This document shows positions 36,866 to 46,560 of a DNA stretch of 64,000 nt, one piece after another. A model generated the notes under the pieces. That model ran no database searches. It saw only the letters and a program-made list of their open reading frames with translations, and was not told where the DNA came from. This DNA comes from Sphingobacterium deserti (GTDB lineage: Bacteria > Bacteroidota > Bacteroidia > Sphingobacteriales > Sphingobacteriaceae): positions 37,568 through 101,567 of the forward strand of contig NZ_JJMU01000062.1 of the NCBI RefSeq assembly GCF_000757725.1, given 5' to 3'. How positions within the stretch are numbered: position 1 is the first letter of the stretch; each line of letters starts with the position of its first letter. The translations under genes and the position numbers were made by a program.

Positions 36866-36897
36866 TTTGTGTCTCTTAAGAATAACTACTAACTTTG
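36866..36897 (+). promoter_or_regulatory. Promoter of the ferredoxin gene
   Basis: TTTG at 36866-36869, a 20-base spacer, then TAACTTTG at 36890-36897, a full Bacteroidota primary-sigma promoter. The predicted leader is about 60 bases. Confidence 0.65.
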
Positions 36898-36960
36898 TAT
36901 AGTATTGTACTTGAGGAACGAGACAAAATTAGTTTATTTATTATAATTGTGAGGTTATAA

Positions 36961-37311
36961 ATGGCAATTAAAATTACTGACGAATGTATAAATTGTGGGG
37001 CATGCGAGCCAGAATGCCCGAACAACGCGATATATGATGCTGGTGTGACTTGGAAGTTTTCAGAAGGCACGGCTTTGGAAGGGGTGATTGATTTTGGCGA
37101 TGGCGTGACGTTAGATGCGAACGCCGATCAAGATGCTATTTCTGACGAGGTTTATTACATTGTTTCTGACAAATGCACGGAGTGTGTGGGCTTTCATGAT
37201 GAGCCGCAATGTGCCGCAGTTTGTCCTGTCGACTGTTGTGTTGACGATGAGGAAGTTGTTGAAACGGAAGAAGAGCTTCTAGCAAAAAAAGCGTGGCTCC
37301 ACGCCGAATAA
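36961..37311 (+). CDS. 4Fe-4S dicluster ferredoxin
   Basis: A 116-residue ferredoxin. The first cluster motif is CINCGACEPECP. The second, CTECVGFHDEPQCAAVCP, has a longer gap between its second and third cysteines, as in Allochromatium-type 2[4Fe-4S] ferredoxins. An acidic tail (DDEEVVETEEE) follows. It is a low-potential electron carrier; the divergent LuxC-like reductase may be a partner, but that is inference. It has its own promoter and terminator. Confidence 0.93.
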   Translation: MAIKITDECINCGACEPECPNNAIYDAGVTWKFSEGTALEGVIDFGDGVTLDANADQDAISDEVYYIVSDKCTECVGFHDEPQCAAVCPVDCCVDDEEVVETEEELLAKKAWLHAE

Positions 37312-37331
37312 AGAAACTTATATAACATGGT

Positions 37332-37360
37332 AAAGCACTATCTATTGATGGTGCTTTTTT
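37332..37360 (+). terminator. Terminator of the ferredoxin gene
   Basis: AAAGCAC (37332-37338) pairs with GTGCTTT (37351-37357), followed by a run of T. Confidence 0.8.
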
Positions 37361-37388
37361 TTTATAACGGTTTTAATACGATATACAA

Positions 37389-37419
37389 TTTGGTATAAAA
37401 GCCAATTTTTATATTTTTG
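37389..37419 (+). promoter_or_regulatory. Promoter of the dicarboxylate symporter gene
   Basis: TTTG at 37389-37392, exactly 19 bases, then TATTTTTG at 37412-37419. This is the best match to the Bacteroidota promoter consensus in the window. ATG follows at 37449. Confidence 0.7.
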
Positions 37420-37448
37420 TTTCTTTAAGAAACGAAAAACAAGACTAA

Positions 37449-38885
37449 ATGCTAAAAAAACAAGTTGGTTTTATTACCCTTTTTACAGTTTCGATCGCCA
37501 TTATACTAACCTTAATTTATGAATTCAACTGGTTTACTATAAATCCGGATTTTATGATGGGTGTTCGATGGGTAGTCGCCGCCACTTTAACCTTAAATGC
37601 TCTTTTCCGCAAAAATCTGACCACCTGGATATTGACATGCCTTATTTTGGGCGTGTTTGTTGGTTTAGATTTTCCAGATTTGGCTAGATCGATGCAACCC
37701 TTGTCTCAGGGCTTCATCAAATTAGTGAAAACGATTGTAGGGCCTATTCTATTTGCTACCTTGGTGTTTGGTATTGCTGGGCATTCCGACTTAAAGTCAG
37801 TAGGGCGTATGGCTTGGAAATCAATGCTATACTTCGTTTCGGCTACAACCTGTGCGATCTTTATCGGTTTGATTGTCATCAATCTTACAAAAGCGGGTGT
37901 GGGTGTTGATGTGGCAAATATGCCGCACGAGGAGCTTCCTTCCGGTGCTACGATGGTTGACGCTGACCAAAAAGCGATGGAACATATTGCGCCCGAAGTG
38001 CATGGTGTGTACAAGTTCAACGCCTTTATTCGCGACACCTTCCCGGAGAACATTATCAAAGCTACTTACGAAAATAAAGTGTTACAGATTGTCGTGTTTG
38101 GCGTCATCTTCGGTATTGCTTTAGCATTGGTAGAAGAAAAGAAGCGAAAGCCTTTAGTCGATTTTACGGAAAGCCTTTCCGAGGCTATGTTTAAGTTTAC
38201 AAATATTGTCATGCTCTTTGCACCGATCGGTGTCGGTGCAGCAATGGCGTATACGGTAGGCCATCTGGGTGTGGACATTTTAAAAAATCTGTTTATGCTT
38301 TTAGCAAGTCTTTACCTCGCGCTTATTCTATTCTTATCCTGTGTTCTTTTGCCAGTCGCTCTATTTCTCAAGATACCGGTTAAGCGCTTTATTGCAGCAA
38401 TTAAGGAGCCTGTTTCCATCGCGTTCGCAACAACGAGTTCTGATGCCGCGCTACCGAAAGCGATGAGTGCTATGGAAAAATTTGGGGTGCCACGAAAGAT
38501 TGTGTCGTTCGTTATTCCGACGGGCTATAGCTTTAATTTGGATGGAACATCTTTATACCTATCCCTAGCCTCCATATTTGTTGCACAAGCGGCGGGGATA
38601 CCGTTGACAATCGGTCAACAGTTGCTAATAGCTTTCACCTTAATGATCACATCCAAGGGCGTTGCTGCCGTTCCGCGAGCTTCTCTTATCGTACTGATCG
38701 CTACTGCAGATCAATTTGGGTTGCCCACGTTCGTGATCGCTGCAATATTGGGTATCGATGAGTTGATGGACATGGCTCGGACCTCCGTTAATGTCATTGG
38801 AAATTGTCTGGCTACCGTTGTTGTTGCCAAATGGGAGGGCGAATTTGATGAAGATGCGCCGTATCGCGAAATAGAAGAGGAGTAG
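37449..38885 (+). CDS. Dicarboxylate/amino-acid:cation symporter (DAACS family)
   Basis: A 478-residue membrane protein of the GltP/DctA family. It has the serine-rich hairpin region FATTSSDAALPKAM, the NLDGTSLYLSLASIFVAQ substrate/ion motif (NMDGT in most members) and the TSKGVAAVPRASL hairpin. It takes up C4-dicarboxylates or glutamate/aspartate with sodium or protons; which of these cannot be told. A hydrophilic insert near residues 150-205 is longer than in DctA. It has its own promoter and terminator. Confidence 0.9.
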   Translation: MLKKQVGFITLFTVSIAIILTLIYEFNWFTINPDFMMGVRWVVAATLTLNALFRKNLTTWILTCLILGVFVGLDFPDLARSMQPLSQGFIKLVKTIVGPILFATLVFGIAGHSDLKSVGRMAWKSMLYFVSATTCAIFIGLIVINLTKAGVGVDVANMPHEELPSGATMVDADQKAMEHIAPEVHGVYKFNAFIRDTFPENIIKATYENKVLQIVVFGVIFGIALALVEEKKRKPLVDFTESLSEAMFKFTNIVMLFAPIGVGAAMAYTVGHLGVDILKNLFMLLASLYLALILFLSCVLLPVALFLKIPVKRFIAAIKEPVSIAFATTSSDAALPKAMSAMEKFGVPRKIVSFVIPTGYSFNLDGTSLYLSLASIFVAQAAGIPLTIGQQLLIAFTLMITSKGVAAVPRASLIVLIATADQFGLPTFVIAAILGIDELMDMARTSVNVIGNCLATVVVAKWEGEFDEDAPYREIEEE

Positions 38886-38972
38886 CGTCACGTATTTATT
38901 GCAGAAGGTGCGGATGATACCGTGCTGCTTTTTTTGCTTTACGCTAGCCAGATATAGTAGAAATACACCGAA

Positions 38973-39040
38973 GAAGGGCGCCGATTGTTGTTGGCGCCCT
39001 TCTTATTAAAAAAGCCGTTCGTTTTAGCGAGCGGCTTTTG
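38973..39040. terminator. Two adjacent hairpins between convergent genes
   Basis: First stem GAAGGGCGCC (38973-38982) with GGCGCCCTTC (38993-39002). Second stem AAAAGCCGTTCG (39010-39021) with CGAGCGGCTTTT (39028-39039), one wobble. The second works for both strands and serves the symporter and arginine decarboxylase genes. Confidence 0.85.
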
Positions 39041-39062
39041 TGTATCTGCGAGTCAGGAATAA

Positions 39063-40454
39063 CTATTGGTAACCCAACAACTTCATCACCTGTTTCGAAT
39101 TTTGCTCTTCACCGAAGACCTCATAGTTGAACGTCTCATCGCGATTGCGACGCACCAGTACATGCTTAGGGGATGGGAGTAAACAATGATGTATACCACC
39201 GTATCCACTCAACACATCCTGATAAGCACCCGTATGGAAGAATCCTAGGTATTGTACTTTACGCGTCTTCGGCATAAATACCGAGTTCATGTGTGCTTCC
39301 TGGTTATAGTAATCCTGCCCATCGCAGGTGATTCCACCCAAGTTTACGCGTTCATATTCTGAATCCCAGTTATTTATCGGAAGGAGGATGTATTTTTGGT
39401 TTAACGCCCAAACGTCTGGAAGGTTCGTGATGAATGAACCATCAATCATAAACCATTTCTCGCGGTCGTTCTGCTGTTTCCGACCCAAAACTTTGTACAG
39501 GATACCAGACGCCTCAGCTACTGTGTATTTTCCAAATTCCGTGATAATATCGGGTTCAATGACTTCGTGGTGCGCACATATTTGTTTTATACGGTTTACA
39601 ATCTCGTTAACCATATATTCATAATCAAAATCGTGCACCAGTGAGTCTTTAAAAGGCATACCACCACCAATGTCCAGCGTATCCAAATCTGGATTTACCT
39701 TTTTGAACTTACAATACAGCGTCACGTATTTTTCAAGCTCATTCCAATAATAAGGTGTATCTGAAATTCCCGAATTGATAAAGAAATGGAGTAACTTAAC
39801 TTTAAAATTAGGGTTATCCGCTACTTTATTATTATAGAAATCAATAACGTCTTCCTGCCTAATGCCTAGCCGGGATGTGTAGAACTGTGAATCAGGTTGC
39901 TCCTCCGAAGCAATTCGAATGCCCAAAGCACAAGGTTCCTCCAGCTCAATCTCGTCATCATACAAGTTGAATTCTTCCTTATTATCTAAAACAGGAATAA
40001 TGTTTTTGTATCCATCATGGATCATGTCAATGATATACTGCTTGTACTGGTACGTTTTAAAGCCGTTACATATGACCGTGATGTCCTTGGTCACCGTGCC
40101 TTGGCGTTCCAGGGAATCAATCATCGGCATATCAAAAGCAGAAGAGGTTTCCAAATGTATCCCATTTTTCAAGGCCTCTTCAACGATGTGTTTAAAGTGT
40201 GAAGACTTCGTACAATAACAATATTTATATGACCCGCGATAGTTATGTTTCAGAATGGCTGTTTGAAACAAAATTTTCGCTTGCTGAATTTTTTTACTGA
40301 CAATAGGTAAATAGGTAAAACGTAAGGGAGTGCCGTACGTCTCTATCATCTCCATCAAATTCAAATCGTTGAAGTACAATTCGTCGTCGATAATCTCGAA
40401 TCCGTCTTGTGGAAAACCAACACTTAAGTCAAGAAATTCCTGATAGCTCTGCAT
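39063..40454 (-). CDS. speA: Biosynthetic arginine decarboxylase, Bacteroidota short type
   Basis: A 463-residue PLP enzyme of the alanine racemase/ODC-like barrel fold. YCTKSSHF carries the likely PLP lysine. HLETSSAFD, TLDIGGGMPF (phosphate-binding) and the late DGSF and CDGQD strings follow. It converts arginine to agmatine, the first step of polyamine synthesis by this route. It is shorter than E. coli SpeA because it lacks the inserted helical domain. It is divergent from argS. A TATCTTTG box lies 16 bases before the ATG. Confidence 0.87.
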   Translation of the reverse strand: MQSYQEFLDLSVGFPQDGFEIIDDELYFNDLNLMEMIETYGTPLRFTYLPIVSKKIQQAKILFQTAILKHNYRGSYKYCYCTKSSHFKHIVEEALKNGIHLETSSAFDMPMIDSLERQGTVTKDITVICNGFKTYQYKQYIIDMIHDGYKNIIPVLDNKEEFNLYDDEIELEEPCALGIRIASEEQPDSQFYTSRLGIRQEDVIDFYNNKVADNPNFKVKLLHFFINSGISDTPYYWNELEKYVTLYCKFKKVNPDLDTLDIGGGMPFKDSLVHDFDYEYMVNEIVNRIKQICAHHEVIEPDIITEFGKYTVAEASGILYKVLGRKQQNDREKWFMIDGSFITNLPDVWALNQKYILLPINNWDSEYERVNLGGITCDGQDYYNQEAHMNSVFMPKTRKVQYLGFFHTGAYQDVLSGYGGIHHCLLPSPKHVLVRRNRDETFNYEVFGEEQNSKQVMKLLGYQ

Positions 40455-40470
40455 TTTTTATTATTTTTGG

Positions 40471-40478
40471 CAAAGATA
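40471..40478 (-). promoter_or_regulatory. -7 promoter element of the arginine decarboxylase gene
   Basis: TATCTTTG on the minus strand matches TAnnTTTG, with a predicted leader of about 11 bases. No clear -33 element. Confidence 0.5.
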
Positions 40479-40563
40479 TACTTTCATCATGAATACCGTA
40501 CTATTAGCTACGATATTTTTAAGATTCATTATCAGAAAGTTATAAAAATTACGAAATAATTAC

Positions 40564-42348
40564 ATGGCTTATTCTATTCAAAACAAGTTAATAAACGATA
40601 CCCTTAAAGCTGTCAAAGAACTTTACGCTGCTGATGTTCCCGAAGCACAAATTACATTGCAGGAGACAAGGAAGGAGTTCGAGGGACATATCACTATCGT
40701 GGTGTTTCCCTTCACCCGGTTTTCAAAAAAATCGCCCGAGCAGACAGGTTCAGAGATAGGTGAATGGCTTCGCAACAATGTTCAGGAGATTTCCTACTTT
40801 AATGTGATAAAAGGCTTTTTAAACATCAGTTTGTCTGATCACTATTGGATAGATGTTGTCAATACAGCCTTATTAAAGCCTGATTTTGGTATCTACCCTG
40901 CAAATGGGAAGCGCCTGATGGTGGAATATAGCTCTCCTAATACAAATAAACCGCTCCACCTCGGCCATATCCGCAACAACTTGTTAGGTTTCTCCGTTGC
41001 CGAAATCTTAAAGACCTATGGTTACGACGTTATCAAAGCAAATCTCGTCAACGACCGTGGTATTCACATCTGTAAGTCTATGCTGGCTTGGCAAAAGTTC
41101 GGCCATGGGGAGACGCCGACTTCCTCTGGATTGAAAGGCGACCACTTGGTTGGGAAATACTACGTTATTTTCGACAAGGAATACAAGAAAGAGATTGAAG
41201 CGCTTGTAAGCGACGGTGCTACAGAAGAAGAGGCTAAGAAGCGTGCGCCATTGATCAAAGAAGCCCAACTGATGTTGCAAAAATGGGAGGCTGCAGATAC
41301 CGAAGTGATTAACCTTTGGAAAACGATGAACGGCTGGGTATATGATGGCTTTGAAAAAACATATAAGCAACTGGGCGTTGATTTCGATAAATTTTATTAC
41401 GAGTCAAATACCTATTTATTAGGCAAAGATATTATACAGGATGGACTAGATCGTGGGGTGTTCTTTCGCAAAGAGGATAACTCCGTGTGGATTGATCTTA
41501 CGGATGAAGGCTTAGATCAGAAATTGGTATTGCGCGGGGATGGCACATCCGTATATATCACGCAGGATTTGGGGACGGCACAGCTGAAATACGATGATTT
41601 CGGAATGGATGAATCGATCTATGTGGTAGGTAACGAACAGGATTATCATTTCAAAGTGCTTTTTCTTATTTTGAAGAAGCTAGGAAAAGCTTGGGCGGAA
41701 GGCCTTTTCCACCTTTCCTATGGCATGGTGGACCTGCCATCTGGAAAGATGAAGTCTCGCGAAGGTACAGTTGTAGATGCGGACGACCTGATGGAAGAGA
41801 TGCTAGCTACGGCTAAAGCACGTACCGAAGAACTTGGCAAAACGGAAGGTTTGACAGAGGAGGAGAAAGCTGAACTTTATAACACCATTGGCATGGGAGC
41901 GCTGAAGTATTTCCTGCTAAAGGTAGATCCAAAAAAACGCTTGTTATTCGATCCGGCAGAATCTGTCGATTTTCAAGGACATACGGGACCATTTATACAA
42001 TATACACATGCGCGGATAAAATCAGTGCTTAAAAAAGCTGATTTTGATATGTCAAATGCTATAGGACAGCCAGCAACACTATCTACGTTTGAACAGGAAT
42101 TGGTGCAAGCCTTAAGTAATTATCCGGCTGTTATCGAAGCCTCGGCAAAGGAGTTTTCGCCAGCCCAATTGGCAAACTATGCCTATGATATTGCTAAACT
42201 CTATAACAAGTTTTACCACGAGGAAACAATCTTAAAAGCCGAAGATGTCGATGTTAAGAATTTTCGTCTGCACTTGTCGGCCGTGGCGGCGCGCGTGATT
42301 TCGGAAAGTATGCGCATGCTCGGGATTACTGTTCCAGAAAGAATGTAA
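40564..42348 (+). CDS. argS: Arginyl-tRNA synthetase
   Basis: A 594-residue class I synthetase. The N-terminal additional domain is present, the HIGH motif reads HLGHIRNN within NKPLHLGHIRNNLLG, and the KMSKS equivalent is KMKSREGT. The C-terminal DALR anticodon-binding domain ends with MRMLGITVPERM. It charges tRNA-Arg. It is followed one base later by a Gfo/Idh/MocA gene. Confidence 0.97.
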   Translation: MAYSIQNKLINDTLKAVKELYAADVPEAQITLQETRKEFEGHITIVVFPFTRFSKKSPEQTGSEIGEWLRNNVQEISYFNVIKGFLNISLSDHYWIDVVNTALLKPDFGIYPANGKRLMVEYSSPNTNKPLHLGHIRNNLLGFSVAEILKTYGYDVIKANLVNDRGIHICKSMLAWQKFGHGETPTSSGLKGDHLVGKYYVIFDKEYKKEIEALVSDGATEEEAKKRAPLIKEAQLMLQKWEAADTEVINLWKTMNGWVYDGFEKTYKQLGVDFDKFYYESNTYLLGKDIIQDGLDRGVFFRKEDNSVWIDLTDEGLDQKLVLRGDGTSVYITQDLGTAQLKYDDFGMDESIYVVGNEQDYHFKVLFLILKKLGKAWAEGLFHLSYGMVDLPSGKMKSREGTVVDADDLMEEMLATAKARTEELGKTEGLTEEEKAELYNTIGMGALKYFLLKVDPKKRLLFDPAESVDFQGHTGPFIQYTHARIKSVLKKADFDMSNAIGQPATLSTFEQELVQALSNYPAVIEASAKEFSPAQLANYAYDIAKLYNKFYHEETILKAEDVDVKNFRLHLSAVAARVISESMRMLGITVPERM

Positions 42349-42349
42349 C

Positions 42350-43426
42350 ATGAAGAAGATAAAAATTGGACTTATCGGGTTTTCGATTGGAGGGCAGGTT
42401 TTTCATGCACCGTTTATTGCTGGAAACCCACAGCTGGAGCTTTATAAGGTAACGGCCAGGAAAGATGAGCAAAAGAAGCTCTTAGCGACGCGTTATCCGC
42501 AAGCTATTGCGGTAGAAAGTGCAGAGGATATCATAAACGACAGCTTGGTGGAGTTGGTGGTCGTGGCTACATCCAACGATGTGCATTACGCTTTGGCTAA
42601 GCAAGCTTTGCAAGCTGGTAAACATGTGGTGGTAGAAAAGCCATTCACCAATACTAGTGCGGAAGCTGATGAACTTATTGATCTAGCCAAAGAAAAGGGG
42701 CTACTATTAACGGTACATCATAATGCTCGCTTCCATTCCGATTTCAAAACCGTTTCAAAAGTCATTCAATCTGGCGTATTGGGCCCGTTGGTAAACTATG
42801 AAGCCCGCTACGATCGTTTTCGAAACTACCTGAGAGTAGGGGCTTGGCGGGAGGAAGATCTTCCGGGTTCGGGCATTCATTACGATCTCGGCGCGCACCT
42901 ACTGGACCAGGCGCTTCAGCTTTTTGGCGCTCCAGAGTGGATTTTTGCAGATCTACGGAAACAGCGAGAGGGCGCGAAAGCTGTTGATGATTTCGAGTTT
43001 ATTTTAAGCTACCCACAGCTCAAAGTATCGCTTAAAGGACAAATGTTAGCAAAAGAACCTACGGCCCGTTATGCTCTTTATGGCTGGAACGGTTCGTTCG
43101 TCAAGCCGGGCACAGATCCACAGGAAGAATTACTAAGAGCCGGAATATTGCCGCACGAGGTGGCGAACTGGGGACGGGAAGATGCTGTAAATCACGGTCG
43201 TCTATCCATACTGGATAAGGGAAAGGATGCGGAGAAGACAGTTGAAAGTGAGCTTGGCTCTGGTCCTGATTTTTACGCAAATGTTGCTACATTTCTTAAC
43301 GGAGGGGCGCCGCTACTGATTACTGCGGAACAGGGCAGAGATGTTATCCGGGTATTGGAAGCTGCAGAAGAATCCTGGAGAGAGAAGAAAGCAATCTCCT
43401 TAAAAGATACATTACGCGCCTATTAA
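42350..43426 (+). CDS. Gfo/Idh/MocA-family oxidoreductase
   Basis: A 358-residue NAD(P)-dependent dehydrogenase. The Rossmann start is IGLIGFSIGGQVFHAPF, and the family motif EKPFTNTSAEADELI holds the catalytic lysine. A second alpha/beta domain includes the GSGIHYDLGAHLLDQAL string. The family oxidises or reduces sugars, inositols or biliverdin-like compounds; the substrate is unknown. Its stop codon overlaps the next ATG by one base. Confidence 0.9.
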   Translation: MKKIKIGLIGFSIGGQVFHAPFIAGNPQLELYKVTARKDEQKKLLATRYPQAIAVESAEDIINDSLVELVVVATSNDVHYALAKQALQAGKHVVVEKPFTNTSAEADELIDLAKEKGLLLTVHHNARFHSDFKTVSKVIQSGVLGPLVNYEARYDRFRNYLRVGAWREEDLPGSGIHYDLGAHLLDQALQLFGAPEWIFADLRKQREGAKAVDDFEFILSYPQLKVSLKGQMLAKEPTARYALYGWNGSFVKPGTDPQEELLRAGILPHEVANWGREDAVNHGRLSILDKGKDAEKTVESELGSGPDFYANVATFLNGGAPLLITAEQGRDVIRVLEAAEESWREKKAISLKDTLRAY

Positions 43427-44619
43427 TGGATTATGATGGATTGATTATTGGCGGCGGCGCCTGTGGACTTATGTGTGCTGCGCAGGCGGGGCTGTTGGGT
43501 AAGCGGACATTGTTATTGGAAAAAAATGATAAAGTAGGCGCAAAAATCCTTATTTCCGGCGGTGGCCGATGCAATTACACCAACCTTCATACCGACATCC
43601 ACAACTTTGTCTCAGAAAATCCCGATTTTCTTCATGCGGCATTTTCAAAATGGACTGTAGACGACACCATACAGTTCTTTAAATCTTTTGGAAACATCAT
43701 CGGCGAAGAAAAAACATTAGGACAACTTTTTCCCCGATCGAATAAAGCGAAGGATATTGTCGCCGTCTTCACCAAGCTGATGTTTGAGACCCAACAAGAT
43801 GTTTGGCTGAATGCAGAGGTAAAAGCTATCGACCAGGATGGAGGAGCCTACGTGGTCACATTGATGCATGAGGGCAGAGAGCGGCGTATCGTCAGTAAAA
43901 AGGTTGTCATCGCTTCCGGTGGTTTGCCTGTAGCAAAGCTGGGCGCCTCGGATTTCGCGCTACGTACAGCACGGAAATTTGATATTCGTATTGTAGATAC
44001 CGCCCCGGCACTCGTGCCTTTAACTATTACCGGAAAAGATGCCAACTGGTACGCATCCTTAGCTGGTAATGCAGTTTTTTCCCGGGTCTCTAACAAGCAT
44101 ATTACATTTGAAGAGAACATTCTTTTTACGCACTGGGGATTGAGCGGTCCCGCTATATTACAACTCTCTTCCTATTGGAGAGCAGGCGAACTGTTTACCA
44201 TCAATCTTTTGCCGCATCGGGATATGAATACGCTCATCAAAGAGGAACGAGCAGCAGGAGGCAAGCGTACCGTGAGCCAGCTATTGCAAATGCATTTTAC
44301 AAAGAAGATGGTGGAGGCGCTTGGTAAGTTTTTACCTATTGATCTAAAGATTGCTTCACTTAGTAAAGCCGATGCCAAATTAATTTGGGAAACCATTCAC
44401 CATTTTGAGGTGAAACCAGCCGGGGACAAGGGCTATGATAAAGCGGAGGTCATGCGGGGCGGCATTGCAACAGACGAGCTTGACGCAAAGACATTGGAAA
44501 GCAAAAAATTTAAAGGGTTATACTTCGGTGGCGAGGCGGTTGACGTGACGGGCTGGCTTGGTGGTTTTAATTTCCAGTGGGCATGGGCATCCGGCTATGC
44601 CATCGCACAAGATCTGTAA
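43426..44619 (+). CDS. HI0933/BaiN-family flavoprotein
   Basis: A 397-residue FAD-dependent protein. DGLIIGGGACGLMCAAQAG is the N-terminal FAD site, LISGGGRCNYTN the family signature, and the C-terminal FGGEAVDVTGWLGGFNFQWA the second cofactor segment. Members have NAD(P)H oxidoreductase activity or act on aminoacetone-like or bile-acid-type substrates; none is assigned here. It overlaps the upstream Gfo/Idh gene by one base and precedes the RNase P RNA gene. Confidence 0.9.
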   Translation: MDYDGLIIGGGACGLMCAAQAGLLGKRTLLLEKNDKVGAKILISGGGRCNYTNLHTDIHNFVSENPDFLHAAFSKWTVDDTIQFFKSFGNIIGEEKTLGQLFPRSNKAKDIVAVFTKLMFETQQDVWLNAEVKAIDQDGGAYVVTLMHEGRERRIVSKKVVIASGGLPVAKLGASDFALRTARKFDIRIVDTAPALVPLTITGKDANWYASLAGNAVFSRVSNKHITFEENILFTHWGLSGPAILQLSSYWRAGELFTINLLPHRDMNTLIKEERAAGGKRTVSQLLQMHFTKKMVEALGKFLPIDLKIASLSKADAKLIWETIHHFEVKPAGDKGYDKAEVMRGGIATDELDAKTLESKKFKGLYFGGEAVDVTGWLGGFNFQWAWASGYAIAQDL

Positions 44620-44716
44620 TATTGATATCAAATACCTCCGTTTTATCTTCTAAATACGGCGGAAACAGCTCCAGCAAAACGCCATTTAAAAAATTAGGCA
44701 TTCAGACTAAAAATAG

Positions 44717-44724
44717 TACCTTTG
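44717..44724 (+). promoter_or_regulatory. -7 promoter element of rnpB
   Basis: TACCTTTG matches TAnnTTTG and ends six bases before the predicted 5' end of the RNase P RNA at about 44730. Confidence 0.6.
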
Positions 44725-44729
44725 CAGCT

Positions 44730-45109
44730 GAAGCAAACTGGTTCTATCGCTGTCCTTGTATTATAGGAAAGAGGAAAGTCCGGGCAACATAGAGCAACAC
44801 GCTTCCTAACGGGAAGGCTCTTAAACTTTGAGAGACAGAAAGTGCCACAGAAAATATACCGCTACAGTTTTCTGTAGTAAGGGTGAAAACGTGAGGTAAG
44901 AGCTCACGGTATTGTATGGCGACATGCATTACGGTAAACCTCGTGTGTTGAAAAACCAAATAGGTTGCGAAGGTGAGGGCTGCTCGTCTTCTATCGTCTC
45001 GACGGTATTCGCAATGGGTAGGTTGATGGAGCTTACATGTGAATGTAAGTCTAGATAAATGATAGAAATCCTGCAAAGGATACAGAACCCGGCTTACAAG
45101 GTTTGCTTC
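44730..45109 (+). ncRNA. rnpB: RNase P RNA
   Basis: Bacterial type A RNase P RNA, about 380 bases. The conserved 5' core GAGGAAAGTCCGGGC is at about 44770, and the 3' core ACAGAACCCGGCTTAC at about 45083. The ends pair as helix P1: GAAGCAAAC at 44730-44738 with GTTTGCTTC at 45101-45109. A T-run follows directly and can serve as terminator. The internal GCGAAGGTGAG is also typical. Open frames over this region are shadows. Confidence 0.93.
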
Positions 45110-45169
45110 TTTTTTGTAAATTATTCCATTATTTACTATTTTGTTTGACTATTACCAAGAAAAAAATAT

Positions 45170-46558
45170 ATGACAACAATCCTGATTATCGACGATGAAC
45201 GTCCAATACGGAGTTCACTGCGTGATATATTAGAATATGAAGATTACAAAGTTTTGGACGTTGATAACGGGCTTGAAGGTCTGGAGGTACTAAAGAAAGA
45301 AAAAATCGACTTGGTGCTTTGCGATATCAAAATGAACAAAATGGACGGCATGGAAGTGCTCACTGCTGCGCAGGAGATCACGGATACGCCGTTTATCATG
45401 ATTTCAGGTCATGGCACGATCGAAACGGCGGTTGAGGCTGCCCGTAGAGGTGCTTATGACTTTCTAGAAAAACCCCTAGATCTTAACCGTTTACTGATTA
45501 CGGTGCGCAACGCGCTGGAAAAAGGTACGCTGGTTAAGGAAACCAAGGTGTTAAAGAAAAAGGTTTCCAAAACGAAGGAAATTTTAGGAGCATCTTCCGG
45601 TATCCGATTGATTAAAGAAACCATCGAACGCGTCGCGCCGACTGATGCACGAGTTTTGGTGACCGGAGAAAATGGATCTGGTAAAGAGCTTGTTGCACGC
45701 TGGTTGCACGAGAAGTCCAATCGTTCTACATCGCCACTGGTGGAGGTGAATTGTGCGGCTATTCCTTCTGAACTTATTGAATCAGAACTTTTCGGACATG
45801 AAAAGGGATCATTTACCTCGGCTGTAAAACAACGTATTGGTAAATTTGAACAAGCGAACAACGGTACACTCTTTCTCGATGAGATTGGCGACATGAGCCT
45901 TTCCGCACAAGCTAAGGTGCTGCGTGCATTGCAGGAAAATAAAATCACGCGTGTAGGTGGCGAAAAGGAAATTGATGTTAATGTGCGTGTTATTGCAGCA
46001 ACGAATAAAGACCTATTGAAGGAGATCGATGCCGGTAATTTCCGTATGGACCTTTACCACCGCCTAAGTGTTATCCTGATACATGTACCTTCGTTAAACG
46101 AGCGTTCAGATGATATTCCACTTATTGCGACCAGTTTTTGTGAAGAAATTTGTGGCGACTACAACATCCCTACCAAAGAGATTACAGTGCAGGCTATGCA
46201 GGCATTACAAGCCTTGCCTTGGACAGGAAATATTCGTGAGCTACGTAACATGATTGAGCGTCTAGTTATTTTAAGCGATAAGAAGATCACCGATCGTGAT
46301 GTTAGTCTTTACGCTAATCCGTCGAAACAGCCTGGAGCAGCCGGTAATGTAAGTGAGGCTAAAAATGGAGGTGGTGGATTTGAATTTGATGTTTTTGAGT
46401 CTTTCCAAGAATTTAAAGATCATGCTGAAAAAGAATACATAAACTTCAAACTTGATAAAAATGCATGGAATGTTTCGAAGACTGCCGATGAAATAGGTAT
46501 TCAACGAAGTCATTTATACCATAAGATAGAGAAATTCGGTCTTAAACGAGTGGATTAA
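45170..46558 (+). CDS. NtrC-type response regulator with altered sigma-54 contact loop
   Basis: A 462-residue protein: receiver domain (about 1-120, phosphoacceptor Asp in LVLCDIKMNKMDGME), AAA+ domain with Walker A TGENGSGKE and Walker B LFLDEIGDM, and a Fis-type helix-turn-helix at the C-terminus. The loop that usually reads GAFTGA is GSFTSA here. No histidine kinase is adjacent, so the input is unknown. A perfect 16-bp bidirectional hairpin follows the stop. Confidence 0.9.
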   Translation: MTTILIIDDERPIRSSLRDILEYEDYKVLDVDNGLEGLEVLKKEKIDLVLCDIKMNKMDGMEVLTAAQEITDTPFIMISGHGTIETAVEAARRGAYDFLEKPLDLNRLLITVRNALEKGTLVKETKVLKKKVSKTKEILGASSGIRLIKETIERVAPTDARVLVTGENGSGKELVARWLHEKSNRSTSPLVEVNCAAIPSELIESELFGHEKGSFTSAVKQRIGKFEQANNGTLFLDEIGDMSLSAQAKVLRALQENKITRVGGEKEIDVNVRVIAATNKDLLKEIDAGNFRMDLYHRLSVILIHVPSLNERSDDIPLIATSFCEEICGDYNIPTKEITVQAMQALQALPWTGNIRELRNMIERLVILSDKKITDRDVSLYANPSKQPGAAGNVSEAKNGGGGFEFDVFESFQEFKDHAEKEYINFKLDKNAWNVSKTADEIGIQRSHLYHKIEKFGLKRVD

Positions 46559-46560
46559 AA

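Noticed and set aside
44744..45076. Open frames on both strands around 44.6-45.1 kb
   Set aside because: They overlie the RNase P RNA, whose core motifs and P1 pairing are clear.
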